From assembly GCA_001466705.2 (NCBI GenBank), contig LATX02000057.1, positions 434,001 through 498,000 of the forward strand: a DNA stretch of 64,000 bases, given 5' to 3'. Positions 1-11,546 of the stretch are shown in pieces. The position numbers and the translations under genes are program-made. The DNA comes from Moniliophthora roreri. Lineage: Eukaryota; Basidiomycota; Agaricomycetes; Agaricales; Marasmiaceae. Below the pieces are notes generated by a model. That model ran no database searches, had not been told where the DNA came from, and saw only the letters and a list, made by a program, of their open reading frames with translations. Every line of letters starts with the position of its first letter. Positions within the stretch are counted from its first letter, which is position 1.

Positions 1-51
1 CAGAAATCGCTAGTCTACTCTGTTAACATCTCCCTCTCAGCCCTTCTCAAA

Positions 52-1259
52 ATGCGCAATCCGAACCCATCACGGTCACCAGTGGTTCCACAACGTTTGG
101 GGTGCCTTTCATCCATACCGATTCATAACAGCTTTTATCTGATGGTTCAACAACAGACACTCAACCAGTTACCATCTGGAAATATGTCCTTCAGCATTGG
201 AATCAAGGCCGCGCAAGGCATAAGAAATACTATGGAAGATACGCATGCTTTTGTGGTCGATTTCGACAATGTTCATGGACAGGTGCGTTCACTAAACAGA
301 AATAGACCACTTGCTGAGTGAAACGGGAGGCATTTTTCGCTGTCTTCGACGGCCACGGAAATAAGACCGTTTCCGAATGGTGCGGTACAAATTTCCACAA
401 GGTACTACCCTAGTTGTCTTGTAGGCTCAAACCGCTTAATCGTACCACAGTTTCTGCTCGAAACAATACACGATCACCCCGATTTACCCGTAATGCAACT
501 TTTGCAAGAGGCCTTTAGTCGGGTCGACAACACCCTTGGAAAGATGTCCGAGGGCAATAACGAACTTTCAGATTCCGGATCGACAGCCGTTGTCGCTTTT
601 TTACGCTATGAAGACGAAGACGGTACGCAAAAATCGTTCAAGGCGTCTCAATTCAAGCGGGTAGGGTCACGAGAGACATTGGAGTCAGTTCAAAGCCAGA
701 ATATTCTCAAGGAACCTCCTTCGATTGCACGTCGTGTATGGTATTGCGCAAATGCCGGCGACGCGAGAGCCGTTTTATGCCGAAATGGTGTTGCATCGCG
801 ACTCACCCATGATCATAAAGCTGCTGACGAGGACGAAAAAGCGCGGATACGAGAAGCGGGGGGTATCGTTTTACGGGGGCGCGTTCTGGGAGCCCTGGCA
901 GTGTCGAGGAGTCTTGGTGACCATGTTCGCTACGAGAATTTTCGTTTGAAGGATTATGTTATTGGAACGCCGTTCATCTCGAGGACAGAGCTGCGAGAAG
1001 ATGACGAATTCTGTATTATTGCATGCGACGGGGTAAGTGTCCCATGCTTTGTGTGGACGCCCCGGGCTAACAAGACTCCACTCGCTAGCTTTGGGACGTT
1101 GTGACCGACCAGCAGGCTGTGGATATGATCCGATACCAGAACGATGCGCAAAAGGCCAGCGAAACACTTGTGAATTACGCCCTCACGAACGATTACCTTC
1201 TTAGTCGAGATAATGTTACGGTCATGGTTGTTCGTTTCACGAATTCTCCAAAGGTTTGA
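52..1259 (+). CDS. PP2C-type Ser/Thr phosphatase (tandem copy A)
   Basis: This is a metal-dependent protein phosphatase of the PP2C family, which removes phosphate from Ser/Thr residues using two Mn/Mg ions. I read four exons (52-282, 330-401, 451-1032, 1089-1259), giving about 351 residues. Seen in order: RNTMEDTHAF, FAVFDGHG, NAGDARAVL, SRSLGD, DG-LWDVV across the last splice, and the terminal SRDNVTVMVV. These supply the expected metal-binding Asp residues. The ATG at 52 is the first in frame; a second ATG at 183 is closer to the domain and could be the real start, because the residues between them look unstructured. The gene lies head-to-tail with a second PP2C 315 bases downstream, so the pair looks like a local duplication. 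It lacks the long Ser/Lys insert of copy B. The exact substrate cannot be read from the sequence. Confidence 0.9.
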
Positions 1260-1574
1260 TTGTTATTACCTTCGTTATTGTAGTTCTTGTCATTTTTTTT
1301 TTCTTCCGGGGGCATAGGAGCCATAGCTGTACGTGTACCTATTACTCTATGAAATTTGAAACGGGTTGTATAACACTAGTTGTATAGTCAATAAAATACG
1401 TTCTTGTGTATCCTGTGGCATTGTACATAGTCTTGTGAATCGCGTGCCATGAGCGTGCTCGTGGCACGCCATGACCGTGTGGGGCGCCTTTATAAACTGG
1501 TGTTGTCATACTTGGGCTCTGTATCCATCATTTATTTTCTCCTGAACTCTACTTCCAAGAATATAACACCAAGT
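1260..1574. other. Intergenic region between the two PP2C genes
   Basis: It holds the 3' flank of copy A and the promoter of copy B. A perfect 7-base inverted repeat (GCGTGCC at 1442-1448, GGCACGC at 1463-1469) sits just upstream of a TATAAA at 1491-1496. I see nothing else of note. Confidence 0.6.
1491..1496 (+). promoter_or_regulatory. TATA box of PP2C copy B
   Basis: TATAAA lies 79 bases before the proposed ATG at 1575, a plausible distance for a fungal core promoter. The inverted repeat at 1442-1469 directly upstream may be a binding site for a dimeric factor, but this is inference. Confidence 0.5.
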
Positions 1575-3179
1575 ATGCCTGGAATTGATATGGACGATGA
1601 GGGCGTCGAAGTCAACTCTTGTACGTTTGTCGTGCTCGTTGACTCAGCCCCATTATGAATTTGACCATCTCGTTCCGTAGCCCCCAATTCCGGCGTAACT
1701 ACGATCTCAACAGCGTAAGCCTACTTGGCCCTTATCCTGCCCCCGCCCGCTCATAGTATTCCGCAGACCTCCAACTTCTCCTACACAAAACATGCGTCGT
1801 CTGCCGTTTACTGATTCTCCTAACGCACGCTCCAAGTCTATCACTACGACCGATCTGGATACCCATGGAGTGAGCTGTCTTTATATACCATCAGTAAATC
1901 ATCTTCTCATGTTCTTGTAGATCCTCAATCGTCATGCGACCAAGAATACGTTTTATCAAGTTGGTGTATCCGAAGACAAGGGCACTCGACGTACCATGGA
2001 AGATGCACATTCGTTTGTAGTCGATTTCGACAACGTTCGTGGACAAGGTTTTTTTGCTGTATTCGATGGTCATGCTGGAAAGCATGCAGCAGAATGGTGT
2101 GGCAATAATTTCCATGAGGTGTGTCATCGTACCTATTCTATCATCTGAAACCACTCTCACCAATGACACGTAGTCTCTCCTTACTTGTCTCCGTGAGGCT
2201 TCCCCGGATACGAGCATCCCAGATGTTCTCAATAATACCTATCAGGCGGTAGATGGCCAGCTTTCACGCATGTCAGAAGAATCCGAAGGCAAGATGCACT
2301 CGGGATGTACGGTCGTCACGGCATTCCTCCGCATCGAAGACGCCAATGGCAAGCAGTCATTTTTGGAAGAAGCTTCCTCTCCTACACCCGAATCACCTAA
2401 ATCGTATCGCAGCAAGCAGACTATCGATGGCGAGGAGAATCAGGATAGCTCCACGGATGCTATCGATATGGGATCCGGAGATGATTCCAGCAAGAACACC
2501 AAAAACGGGAAGAAGGAGAAAAAGTCGGGCAGCAATCGAATCAGGAGCGCACTCAAGAGTCTTAGTGCGAGCTCTATATCCAGCGCAATTTCAAACTCCA
2601 CCAAGTCGAGCTCGTCGCCCACAATCTCGCGCAAATCTTCGGGAGACATGGCTCCCGCTCGTGCTTCACCGCCAAGCTCGAGGAGAGTTTTGTACTGTGC
2701 CAATGCCGGAGATGCTAGGGGTGTTTTGAGCCGGAAAGGCAGGGCCGTTCGGCTGACGTATGATCATAAAGGGTCGGACAAGCAAGAAGCAAAGCGTATC
2801 ACGGATGCCGGAGGATTCGTGATGAGTGGCAGAGTGAATGGTGTCTTGGCTGTTACAAGAAGCCTTGGAGATTCCTCCATGAAGGATTTCGTAGTTGGCG
2901 CGCCATACACGACTGAAACAGAGCTGTGCGATGAAGACGAGTGCTTGATCTTGGCTTGTGATGGAGTAAGTGTCATCTGCGTTTCTCCTATGAATCTACT
3001 AACTTGATCTCTAGCTTTGGGATGTTATTAACGACCAAGCTGCGGTAGATTTGGTTCGCGACATTGAGGACGCTCAAGTCGCAAGCCAAAAGCTACTCAA
3101 GTATGCGCTTTCACATCATACTACCGACAATGTCACCGTCATCGTGGTGCGCTTCAAAAAGCCCCGGACCTCACCTTGA
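1575..3179 (+). CDS. PP2C-type Ser/Thr phosphatase (tandem copy B)
   Basis: This second PP2C phosphatase is a paralogue of its left neighbour. Six exons (1575-1620, 1681-1714, 1767-1869, 1921-2118, 2174-2965, 3015-3179) join in frame to about 445 residues. Motifs seen: RRTMEDAHSF, FAVFDGHAG, NAGDARGVL, TRSLGD, DG-LWDVI and TTDNVTVIVV. The Asp metal ligands are all present, so it is probably catalytic. It differs from copy A by a longer, disordered N-terminus and by a Ser/Lys-rich insertion of roughly 100 residues (about 2360-2680) between the GCTVVTAFLR strand and the RRVLYCANAGDA strand. That insert is a likely place for regulation or partner binding. A TATAAA at 1491 supports this start. 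Confidence 0.9.
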
Positions 3180-3584
3180 AAGTTGATACGGCATGCTTTT
3201 CATTTGTTCGTTTCATCTTCCACCTTTGGGCACGATGCGGGCTGAATGCGGACACGTTTTTGAAAGTAAATCTTGTTATGGGACGTCGTATATTATTGTA
3301 ACAACAGACTTCGATACGATACATACTACCAGTGAATAAATTTCTGCTCTTTCTTTATGTAACTTGCAATGCTGCGGATTGATCAACGGTGGCGGTGATG
3401 GTGACATTATTTCGGTGCTGTGCCGAGTTTGACGCACAGACCAGGCGTGTTGTGCGTTCATCGCCTGATACTAGCCATAATTTTTTGACTCACGACCCTC
3501 ACGACCTCTTGGCTCTTCACCGAGAATAGCTTATAAATTATCGACTTGAATTCAAAGTCACGCATTTCCCTCTTGCACTCATCC
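3180..3584. other. Intergenic region, PNS1 promoter
   Basis: This is the 3' flank of PP2C copy B and the upstream region of the PNS1-like gene. It contains TATAAAT at 3532-3538. No other gene or repeat is recognisable. Confidence 0.5.
3532..3538 (+). promoter_or_regulatory. TATA box of the PNS1-like gene
   Basis: TATAAAT stands about 50 bases upstream of the ATG at 3585. This supports transcription initiating immediately before that start codon. Confidence 0.5.
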
Positions 3585-6075
3585 ATGTCTGGCTGGAACA
3601 GGTTAAACCAATGGGGATCCCAACCTCCTCAGGGGCATGATCCAAACTACCAAAATGCCCCGTATCCTGGACCTACACCGGCGTATGGTCAATCTTATGC
3701 ACCTCCCCCGGCTCAGAACTATGGCGGCTACAGTGGAGGAGACGTGAAGGATCCGTATGCAAACGATAGGTTTAAACCGAAGAAGAGCGTCAACGATCCT
3801 ATCTTCCTGGTCCTATTTATTCTTCAAGTGTGTCTGCCTTCAAATTTTTGTGCACAACAAGGCTGAATACTCTGTTCAGTTTCTGGGATTCGCAGCTTTG
3901 TCCGGTATTTCAATCAATTCTTGGATCAAGAGCGGTGGCCTGGGAGGTGGTTTAGGTAGTCTCGGGGCTCTATCATCCACGTTCCGGTATTCACTGATAA
4001 TTGGTTTAGGACGGTCTGGGGGACGAACGGGGACCGCGGTCACACTGAATGCGTGTGTTGTCTTTTTATTCGGAATGCCTTGTGCTTTCAGGCTGACTTT
4101 CATTTGCAGGAGCACAGTTTACCTCTTGCTGCTTGTCACAGCCGCCGCACTTTTGCTATCGGCAACCTACCTGATGCTCACTCGAGCTTTTACACGACAG
4201 ATTATGCACGTCACCCTCATCTTGTCCATTTTACTCAACATGTGCGCATTTCCCTTTTCTTCTCTACTGTCTCATACCAATCTCAATTTCAGAGGAATAT
4301 GCATCTATTACTGGATCACCAAGTATTATTGTAGGTCTCGCCATTGACCACAATATAGCTGGGCTGACGTCGTTCTCAGCGGGTGCAATTATTTTCACCG
4401 TCATCGCCATTCTTTCTGTCCTATCCTACTGGGGATACAGGTCTAGGATTCCACTGGCCTCCCTGTTGCTCCAAGTCGTAATGGATGTTTCAAAGCACCA
4501 CAAGAGCGTCTACGTCGTAGTCTTTATCTCCCTCGTTCTACAGGCTGCCCTTTCAGTGTAGGTATAAATTTGCTCAACAATGCTCCACGGCCTCATCGAT
4601 TTCTATGACATAGGTGGTACGTCTTTACGACAATCGCCATGTGAGTCAGACTAGTGCCCGTCCCATACGTGGTATAACTGATTGTAACCTTCCCAGCTAT
4701 TCCAAGTGGACACCTAATAGCCCGAATTGTTCTGCGGGCGGGTGCTCCTCGGGAAAAGTCGCAGGTATGGGCAAGATTTACTGGACAAAACAACAAGACT
4801 GAGTGTGATCCCGCCCACAGGGCTGATATTCTTTGCAACCTTTTCCTACCTTTGGACTTCACAAGTCATTGGTAACGTTGCCTTGGCCACTCTTGCTGGG
4901 GGCCCGTATGGATCGTGGTATTACTTTGGCCCTCGTCAACTGGGAGAAATGGTGAGCAGTAAGTGATAAGATATAGGTGACGTGCTAATCTGTGCTTCTG
5001 AAGCCGAAGCATCCTACAATGTCAGCCTTTGCTCGCGCATCAACTTACTCTTTGGGTTCTATCGCATTTGGGTCCTTGATTGTCACTCTTCTGGAGTTGG
5101 TCAAGATGATTCTCAGAGCGATTGAAAGCAATGCAAATGCAGATGGCCATCGTGAGTTGTTTGATTTCCTCTGGACTTTCCGTCTGCTGAACACACAAAC
5201 AGCTGTGGAAGCCTGTTTGGCGTGCTGTGCGGCCTGTGTTATAGGTTGCATTCAGGGTCTTGTGGAATACTTTAACAGGTAAGCTCTCGTCCCCATCTTG
5301 AGAAGTAGTAACAACATCTCTTCAGATATGCGTATATTGAGATTGGTATATTGCTATCCACTTTGACGGCCGTAATTGATTGATTAAGCATATTTTTCTT
5401 AGCGCTTTACGGGAAACCATACATCGACGCTGCGAAGGACACTTGGAGGCTGTTCAAAGACCGCGGCATAGATGCACTGGTCAATGATTCATTGGTCGGA
5501 ATGAGTATGTTTTACCCATCGTTGATAAGACATGTGCACTGATTATCTATTAGCTATGACATGGGGGGCATACATTGTTGGCCTGTTGTCGTCGCTATTT
5601 GCGTACTTGTATCTGCGAAGTGAGTGTCTTGTTTGCTCAAGTTGTCAGCGCATTCTGACTGTCAGTTGACGTACAGTCACCAATCCATCGTACAATACAG
5701 ATGGGCAATATACCGCTCCCGTAATTCTCTTTGCCTTCTTGATTGGTCTTACATGCTGTATGTTCAAGCATCTCTTGTTGCGTCCTATCATCTCAATTTT
5801 CTTCTTTCAGCTTTGACATTGTCATCGGCTATCGAGGCTGGTGTATCCACTATGTGAGTGGTGAAAGTTCGAGCTGGAATGATATGCAGCTGAAGACTTG
5901 CCTTTAGATTCGTTGGTTTGGGAGAAGACCCTCAGGTGCTTGCCATTCGCGCACCAGAACTTTTCGGTGTGAGTGTTGACATAGGTCTCCTTATTATCCT
6001 CCGCTTAACTTGATTCGCGGATAGATGATTGGGCAAACCTACCCAGATGTCGTGCAAGGAGTTCCCCGGGTTTAG
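3585..6075 (+). CDS. PNS1: PNS1 / choline-transporter-like (CTL) membrane protein
   Basis: This is a multi-pass plasma-membrane protein of the choline transporter-like family, which includes yeast Pns1 and animal SLC44. The gene is split by many short introns. The cytosolic N-terminus is rich in Pro, Tyr, Gln and Gly (YGQSYAPPPAQNYGG) and ends in KPKKSVNDPIF before the first membrane helix. Later family-like segments are RAFTRQIMHVTLILSI, IYYWITKYY, WGYRSRIPLASLLLQVVMD, TFSYLWTSQVIGNV, GPYGSWYYF and EACLACCAACVIGCIQ. Near the C-terminus come KPYIDAAKDTWRLFKDRG and the ending QGVPRV. The loop-rich order and the conserved cysteine cluster match the family along its whole length. I chose the ATG at 3585 because it begins MSGWNRL; an in-frame ATG at 3546 would add 13 residues. 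Transport of choline itself is established for some animal members but not for yeast Pns1. Confidence 0.88.
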
Positions 6076-7825
6076 TCTTCTGTAGTTTCTTATTTATGAA
6101 CCTCGCTGTTTATGGCTCAATCTATCCAAGTTCCGATAGTCTTGTCAGTGCAGTCGAATATCAAGCACTCATTGGTTCATCACGTAGATGAAATGACCCT
6201 CGGTCGACATTAGATTACCGGCAGAAGGAGTATTCTATGTCCCATGCTACAGGCCACACCCACCATACCGATTCAAAGCAATTCTATGAACAAATGAACA
6301 ATAATAAAGAAGGACCGAGGAAACATTTCGGGAGGCCAATGGCACACCACGCTCCCAATGATCCTTCACATTTTGTATACCTATTTATCGTCGAAAAAAG
6401 GATCTTTAATGAGTAGACATGATCCAGAAGGGCGCGCGCTTGACGGTAAGAGCCATTGCCTCCCAATTTCCGGGCGTCTGCCTTTCTAGTAGATGTATAT
6501 TGCGAATTTCCGTGCTCGAATAAATTGATGAATCCTCTTTTATCAGAAAAGTGTATCTTGTGCACTCGCGCACTACTACGTCCCGCCATCAAACCCAAAT
6601 TTCGTGCATCATTGATTACTCATAGCGTTCATCTTCAAAGCATTTTCTAATCTAGAATGGCCTGGAAATATTCTTCAACGCGTCAAAGTTTGAATATCAA
6701 GGTGAATGAATCCCCGACATCCACAAAGGCGTATTCCATTTGGTTGATGTCTCCGTCGATTAGTGGTCAAATCATCACGTTGTGGCCTCCTTTGTGTAAG
6801 GAAACAACGACCGTGAAGCCGAGGGCTCGACTCCCTCCGGAGACAGTATATTTTTCAGCTTGTAAGCTTGGAAGATGGAAAGGCTGAAAACATCAGCGGA
6901 GGGGGACGGCCATCAGAAAAGTGACATCATATTTGCCGGCATTTTCCCACAATCAAAACCCTCCCATCCGAAGCATTCTACTCAGCTAGTATATACCCAT
7001 AACCTTTTATCAGTGTTGGTAAGGGCAGTGGAATGCCCAAGGGCGCTAAGTCAGTAACTCATTGAGATTTGATAGATGATGTCGCGCAACTTTGGCTTGC
7101 GGCTCTTTGCCCTTTTAGGGCGTAAACAGGCCGGAAAAGCGCCGGAAAAGCTGCAAAAAAGTTTTGCACAAACACTGATGGACCGAGGTGCTATTGGAGG
7201 ACTTGATTTGGCCAGCAGGCATCTTGGAATGCGCAGTTTCTCCTTCTGTTCAAAATCTTCAAAAATTTCTACTCGAGTAGTTTGAACAGATTGCAATTGA
7301 GGAGCCATGGGTCCCGAGGCTTTTAGGCGCCGAGAAGCTACCGTAGGCGCTGATACATACACACACTCACTTGTGATCGTCAGTGTATCGTCAGTCTGGT
7401 TTCGAGACTAAGGCGCTGAAACGCTGACTTGTTGTTTTGCTGATGCGGCATAGCCAGTGCTGCCAGATTTAGCAGGCTCTGATATTTGAAAGCAGTCTAG
7501 AGATCCTACTTAAATTTAGTATCAATGCTAAACCTGTTGTGAATAATACATGGGATGCTGCTGTTCACAGCACTGTAGTTCAGCATTATCTGAACACCGA
7601 TTCTGGGGCTTCCCAGCCTCCTACACACAGAGTCGTCACAGCATTCAAGGAAACTAAAAAGAGGTGGTGTACAAAGTCGTGATCTAACATGCGCATCGCC
7701 CGAGCACCCTACTAGTATTCCTTCAGAATGGCTGTCTATAGCTGTCGTCGTCAAATTGCTGTTCACGTAGAATTGGATGTATTGCTCGATGCAGGTGCTA
7801 GTATAAAAATCTGCGACGCTGTACT
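6076..7825. other. Gene-poor interval with a possible gene relic
   Basis: The interval of about 1.75 kb lies between PNS1 and a secreted-protein gene. I see one degraded coding-like segment on the minus strand (6683-6890, listed separately). The stretch 7280-7450 has several AGGCGC/GCGCT-containing short repeats. No intact gene is supported. Confidence 0.4.
6683..6890 (-). pseudogene. Possible relic of a small protein gene with an internal stop
   Basis: Read on the minus strand, one frame gives a coherent protein-like stretch. It starts after a good acceptor (tgttttcag) near 6890 and includes GGSRALGFTVVVSLHKGGHN. It then meets a TGA at 6767-6769 and continues for 27 codons, including INQMEYAFVDVGDSFTLIF, to a terminal TGA at 6683-6685. 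The alternation of hydrophobic residues suggests a beta-rich domain. One in-frame stop in an otherwise good frame suggests a recently broken gene, a sequencing error or an unusual intron. I do not recognise the family. Confidence 0.35.
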
Positions 7826-8401
7826 CTAGCATAGGCACGGCAAATGTAGTGTAATCATGGTACAGCTCTGCCCACTTGGAATATCATTTCCCATCTGCAA
7901 GTATACATCATAAATCTCCGAACTATTCGTTGCACATGCAAGGAAATTAAGTTGTCTAGGATCCGTGATGATAATCGTGTCACCCTCAAGGCCCCAGCTA
8001 CTTGTAGTAGCTGTTTCATTGAAAGTGAGAGCCTGGTACGACTTCGAGCTACTCGAATCCGCATTCAGATATAGAGAAGGGCTCGAGTCACTGATACTAA
8101 TGGTTCCATCGATGTCAAAGTGGCCGGATGAAGACTCAGGCCCTAAAACCGCCTTGCCGTCTGCACGAAGGTAAGGCCACGACCGAGAACTGGAATGACT
8201 GGATTGCTTACCGCTGTTCTGCAGATAGAAATGGAAAACAGGGTCTTGAACGGCGCGAATTTGAGATCCAGTAACTGCTGCGCTAGATGTCGTCGAGGAG
8301 GGTTTAGATAATCCACCAACTGAAGACGATGGTGGGAGTGCTCTGGCGAACCCAGAGAGCAGAGCAACGGCAACGGCAAGACTTGTGCGGAGGAGCGGCA
8401 T
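7826..8401 (-). CDS. Small secreted protein of unknown function
   Basis: This single-exon gene encodes 191 residues. The start at 8401 opens a classic signal peptide (MPLLRTSLAVAVALLSGFA), with cleavage likely after ARA. The mature chain begins with a Ser-rich stretch, followed by a beta-rich region with PVFHFYLQNSG, GKAVLGPE, SPSLYLNAD, WGLEGDTIIITDPRQLNF and YLQMGNDIPSGQSC, and ends in LHLPCLC. Three or four cysteines near the C-terminus could pair. Several N-glycosylation sites (NET, NSS) are present. A TATAAAA at 8436-8442 on the same strand supports the start. An upstream ATG at 8428 would put ten residues before the signal and is less likely. I regard this as a conserved basidiomycete secreted protein with no assigned activity. 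Confidence 0.75.
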   Translation of the reverse strand: MPLLRTSLAVAVALLSGFARALPPSSSVGGLSKPSSTTSSAAVTGSQIRAVQDPVFHFYLQNSGKQSSHSSSRSWPYLRADGKAVLGPESSSGHFDIDGTISISDSSPSLYLNADSSSSKSYQALTFNETATTSSWGLEGDTIIITDPRQLNFLACATNSSEIYDVYLQMGNDIPSGQSCTMITLHLPCLC

Positions 8402-9116
8402 GGCACCTGTGCAGGTCCAGATCGTCAAAAGTGTCTTTTATATCGAGTCGGTAGCTTGTGAAGGAACAAAATCGGCTATTCGAGCTCCACACTGGGAACT
8501 TTCACGGCCATGTGATGGTTGATACATACTCTAGTTGCTGAGTTTCGATGCAAATTATTATGAACCTGAAAAGCATCCTTCTATGAGTTTTCCGAGCACG
8601 ATCCGCGGTCAGTTGTGATATCAATTACAGCTCACCCACCTCCAGTTAGTGCCGCCGCCGCCTTTTCGTCGGCGAATAACCTTTCCTTCGCCCTAAAATA
8701 GCCCACATTGACCAGGACTCTAGAATATAAGCATTCCTGAGCTAGTGATCAGAATCGGTAGCATATCTACAATTACAGAACCCTTGGTGGTTGCTGGGTG
8801 GCGGCGTCAAACGGAGTGATGCCGTGAATAATCGGACGTGCCGAAAGGTATGTTTGACCAGGACTATGTATTATATGCAGGTCGTGCCGTCGGAGGTCCA
8901 GAATAACAGGTTGTCCGGAATTGCTCTAGACTTCGATATGACTGATCTGTCCAAAAAACCTACCTACCAATCAACGGCTGGCAGCTGAAGACCCTTGCCT
9001 TTGTGCCCAAGAAAACTTGATTCTGAATCTAATAGTGTGAGGTATAAGCCGCAATGAACTGGTAATACAGTAAAACATTGAGGTGCGCCCTGTCCGTGGA
9101 TGAACCAAAAATCCGA
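8402..9116. other. Intergenic region between secreted protein and Rab-GAP
   Basis: It contains the promoter of the secreted-protein gene (TATAAAA on the minus strand at 8436-8442) and the 3' flank of the Rab-GAP. An 11-base direct repeat TGACCAGGACT occurs near 8710 and 8865. No gene is supported. Confidence 0.4.
8436..8442 (-). promoter_or_regulatory. TATA box of the secreted-protein gene
   Basis: TATAAAA on the minus strand lies 35 bases upstream of the ATG at 8401, consistent with a strong core promoter and a very short leader. Confidence 0.5.
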
Positions 9117-11546
9117 TCAAGAACTCCTGGAGCTGTTTCCACTCCCCCGCTTCAGTCCATTGAACATTTGATTAATAGATATACGATGAGACGACTGCGC
9201 ATCTTCGTTCTCATGCATAGCTTCGGCGTATCTAAAGAAACAGTGAGGCAAGAATAGGCAAAAAAGATGAACAAACCCACAGAAGTTTGTATCGCACGAG
9301 CTCTGACTCTATCTCTTCGTTCCTTAATCGACACTTAACCAACTCGTTCTGGCGAATGGCGACGTCAGTGACAGAGGTTCGTTATCCGATAATTAGTACT
9401 TACCAGGACTTCGACGTGCTCCGTATTCAATTGCGCCAAGCTGGTCTCCAAGTTCTTACTATGTACGTTGGTCGGTAGATCAGTTAAGTATTCACCCTGA
9501 CGGCACCATGCGGCACTTACACCTGGGCGGAGAGCGAACGATTGCTGTTGCGTAACTCGTCCATTTCCAGCGCATGCTTATTATTTTGACGCTGGAGGCG
9601 AATTAGTTCATTCAGAATTTATTGAATGAACCAGACCTGGTTACCATCATTTCTTCGTATTCGTGGCTGTAGCTGTCCAGCATGAAAGGTGTGATACGGA
9701 GAGAGACTGCGTCGTTGACGAATTCATCGACTCGGTACTTGCTAGAACTGTCACCGTCCCCCTCCCCCTCTATCTGTGATGCGCATTGTCAGGCTCTTGA
9801 CCATGTGGTTTATCAAGTCCTTACTCTGTACCGGTCAAACAGTTTGGTGTTCAGAAACGCAAGGATTTCGTCAAACTTCAGTTTCAGAAGTAAATCTTCG
9901 TTCTTGTGCAAAAGCGCGACACTAAAACCGAATATTGCCTCGATACCATTTGCGAGGCAGTTATCGTATATTCTGAATACAATCTCCAGCGGAAAGCTGT
10001 GGGGATGTTATTGAGTGTCATGTAGATAACAGAAATACAGGGGCCACACGTGCCGATAGCTGAACATGGTCAAGAACCACTGGGAGCAAAACATGCTTGA
10101 TTTGATACCTTGCCGGAGGAAGTGGACATGTAAAACTGGTAACAGTTCTTCAATCAAACGATCAAACTGTGTCCGTGTCAAGGGCTGCGGTCGGGAGCAA
10201 GTGTACTAGCCCTTACCTGAAACTGAAATGAATAGTTCAGTGCTCATCGTCCCAAGTATGAGGAGCGTACGACTTACCAGCCGGAGCTGAAGCTTAGGCA
10301 TTTCTGGGAGGAAATGCCCTCGTAGGTCGTATACATGCATGAGGCGAACAAGTAAAGAAAAGGCCTCTTCATCAGGCATCTTGGATGCGGTCAGAGGAAG
10401 ACGCCACCAATGATGATGGAGCATACATTTAACAGTAGTATTGCAACAACAAATGGAAGTCCTTGACAATACCCAACTTGGGGGTCATAACTGAGTAGAG
10501 ATCAGAATCAAATTTGTTCGGCAGAAGTAATGACCTACAGAGAGTATGCTTTTAGAACATTATACAGGTTTTCCTGTCCGATTCCTTGCCCATCGGTGAA
10601 AAAATCATGATGCGGAAACGTCCTACGTATATCTGATTCAGCTTGTGAACAGACGCGGCGAGAGAAAGTCACACCTTCCCAGGTCACGAAGAATGGCCTT
10701 TTCATGTATGCTATTTTCCTTGAGAAGTTTTAGATAAGTGCTTTCCAATTCTAGATCCTTTGAAGCAGACCTGGATGAAGACCGTCGGTAATGATGAAGT
10801 TTACGAATATACGCGTCAACACACATTAACTGCCACATCATACCCCTCAATGTATCGGGTATCCCCTTTGCTATTGCTTTCGCCAATTCCTCTGGACTTT
10901 CGGCAGCAAACTTCGGGTAATCTGAATCAAGTCACTGCATCTCAGCGCGCTACCGGCATGAGCAGCAGGCTTACCAGACATCACATCGCCCCAGAAACCT
11001 AAGAAGAAGAGGATGAGGTGAGATGATTCTACGGAAAACACAGAACTATAACGTGCCCCAATCAATCGTGCCTGCGCCAGTATCATCTTCCCTCTCATCC
11101 TCCCGCTCCTTCTGCAGGCGTGCAAATTCCGCTTGAAGCTTGTGCTGACCATCAACGCTGACTCTGTTGTTTTTGCGGTCTTCACGTGTGACCATGAATG
11201 ATAAATTTCCCGAACGAACTGTTGAGACAGAAGCAGTCTTCTTGTGGGATTGTGAAGAGTTCAGGTCAAGATCCAGGATTGGTTTGACGGAAGAAGTACT
11301 GTCACTTCGGTCGTGTCCTTTGGACCCAGTCGAGTTCCTGGCGCTGTCACGAGTGGAGAGCGCGACTGGTGAAAATGGCGGTTCATCGTCGAGGGCCACT
11401 TCGTCGAGCTCTGATACGGCGAGAGAAGCTCTTGCTGATGGTGGAAAACTGGCATTGTCGGCCGAAGGAGACAGAAGAGAGTCCAGGGATGTTTTCACAT
11501 CAGAGGTCGAGACTGTGGAGGATATGGTTGGTTCATCTACAGACAT
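9117..11546 (-). CDS. TBC-domain Rab GTPase-activating protein (GYP5-like)
   Basis: This protein stimulates GTP hydrolysis by Rab GTPases in vesicle traffic. The N-terminal exon (ending near 11046) encodes a Ser-rich disordered region starting MSVDEPTISS. The TBC domain follows: KGIPDTLRGMMWQLM, then ILRDLGRTFPHHDFF carrying the catalytic Arg in the IxxDxxR motif, then NLYNVLKAYSLYDPQVGYCQG with the catalytic Gln of YCQG. The helical remainder includes MPDEEAFSLLVRLMHVYDLR. After the domain there is a coiled coil (ELIRLQRQNNKHALEMDELR, then KNLETSLAQLNTEHVEVL and NELVKCRLRNEEIESELVR), which is the architecture of yeast Gyp5/Gyl1 and human EVI5-type proteins. The C-terminus is GLKRGSGNSSRSS. 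The gene is cut by many short introns. Which Rab it serves is not visible. Confidence 0.88.

Noticed and set aside
7051..7362. Minus-strand open frame of 103 codons
   Set aside because: It begins with GTG, not ATG, and shows no recognisable domain or splice pattern.
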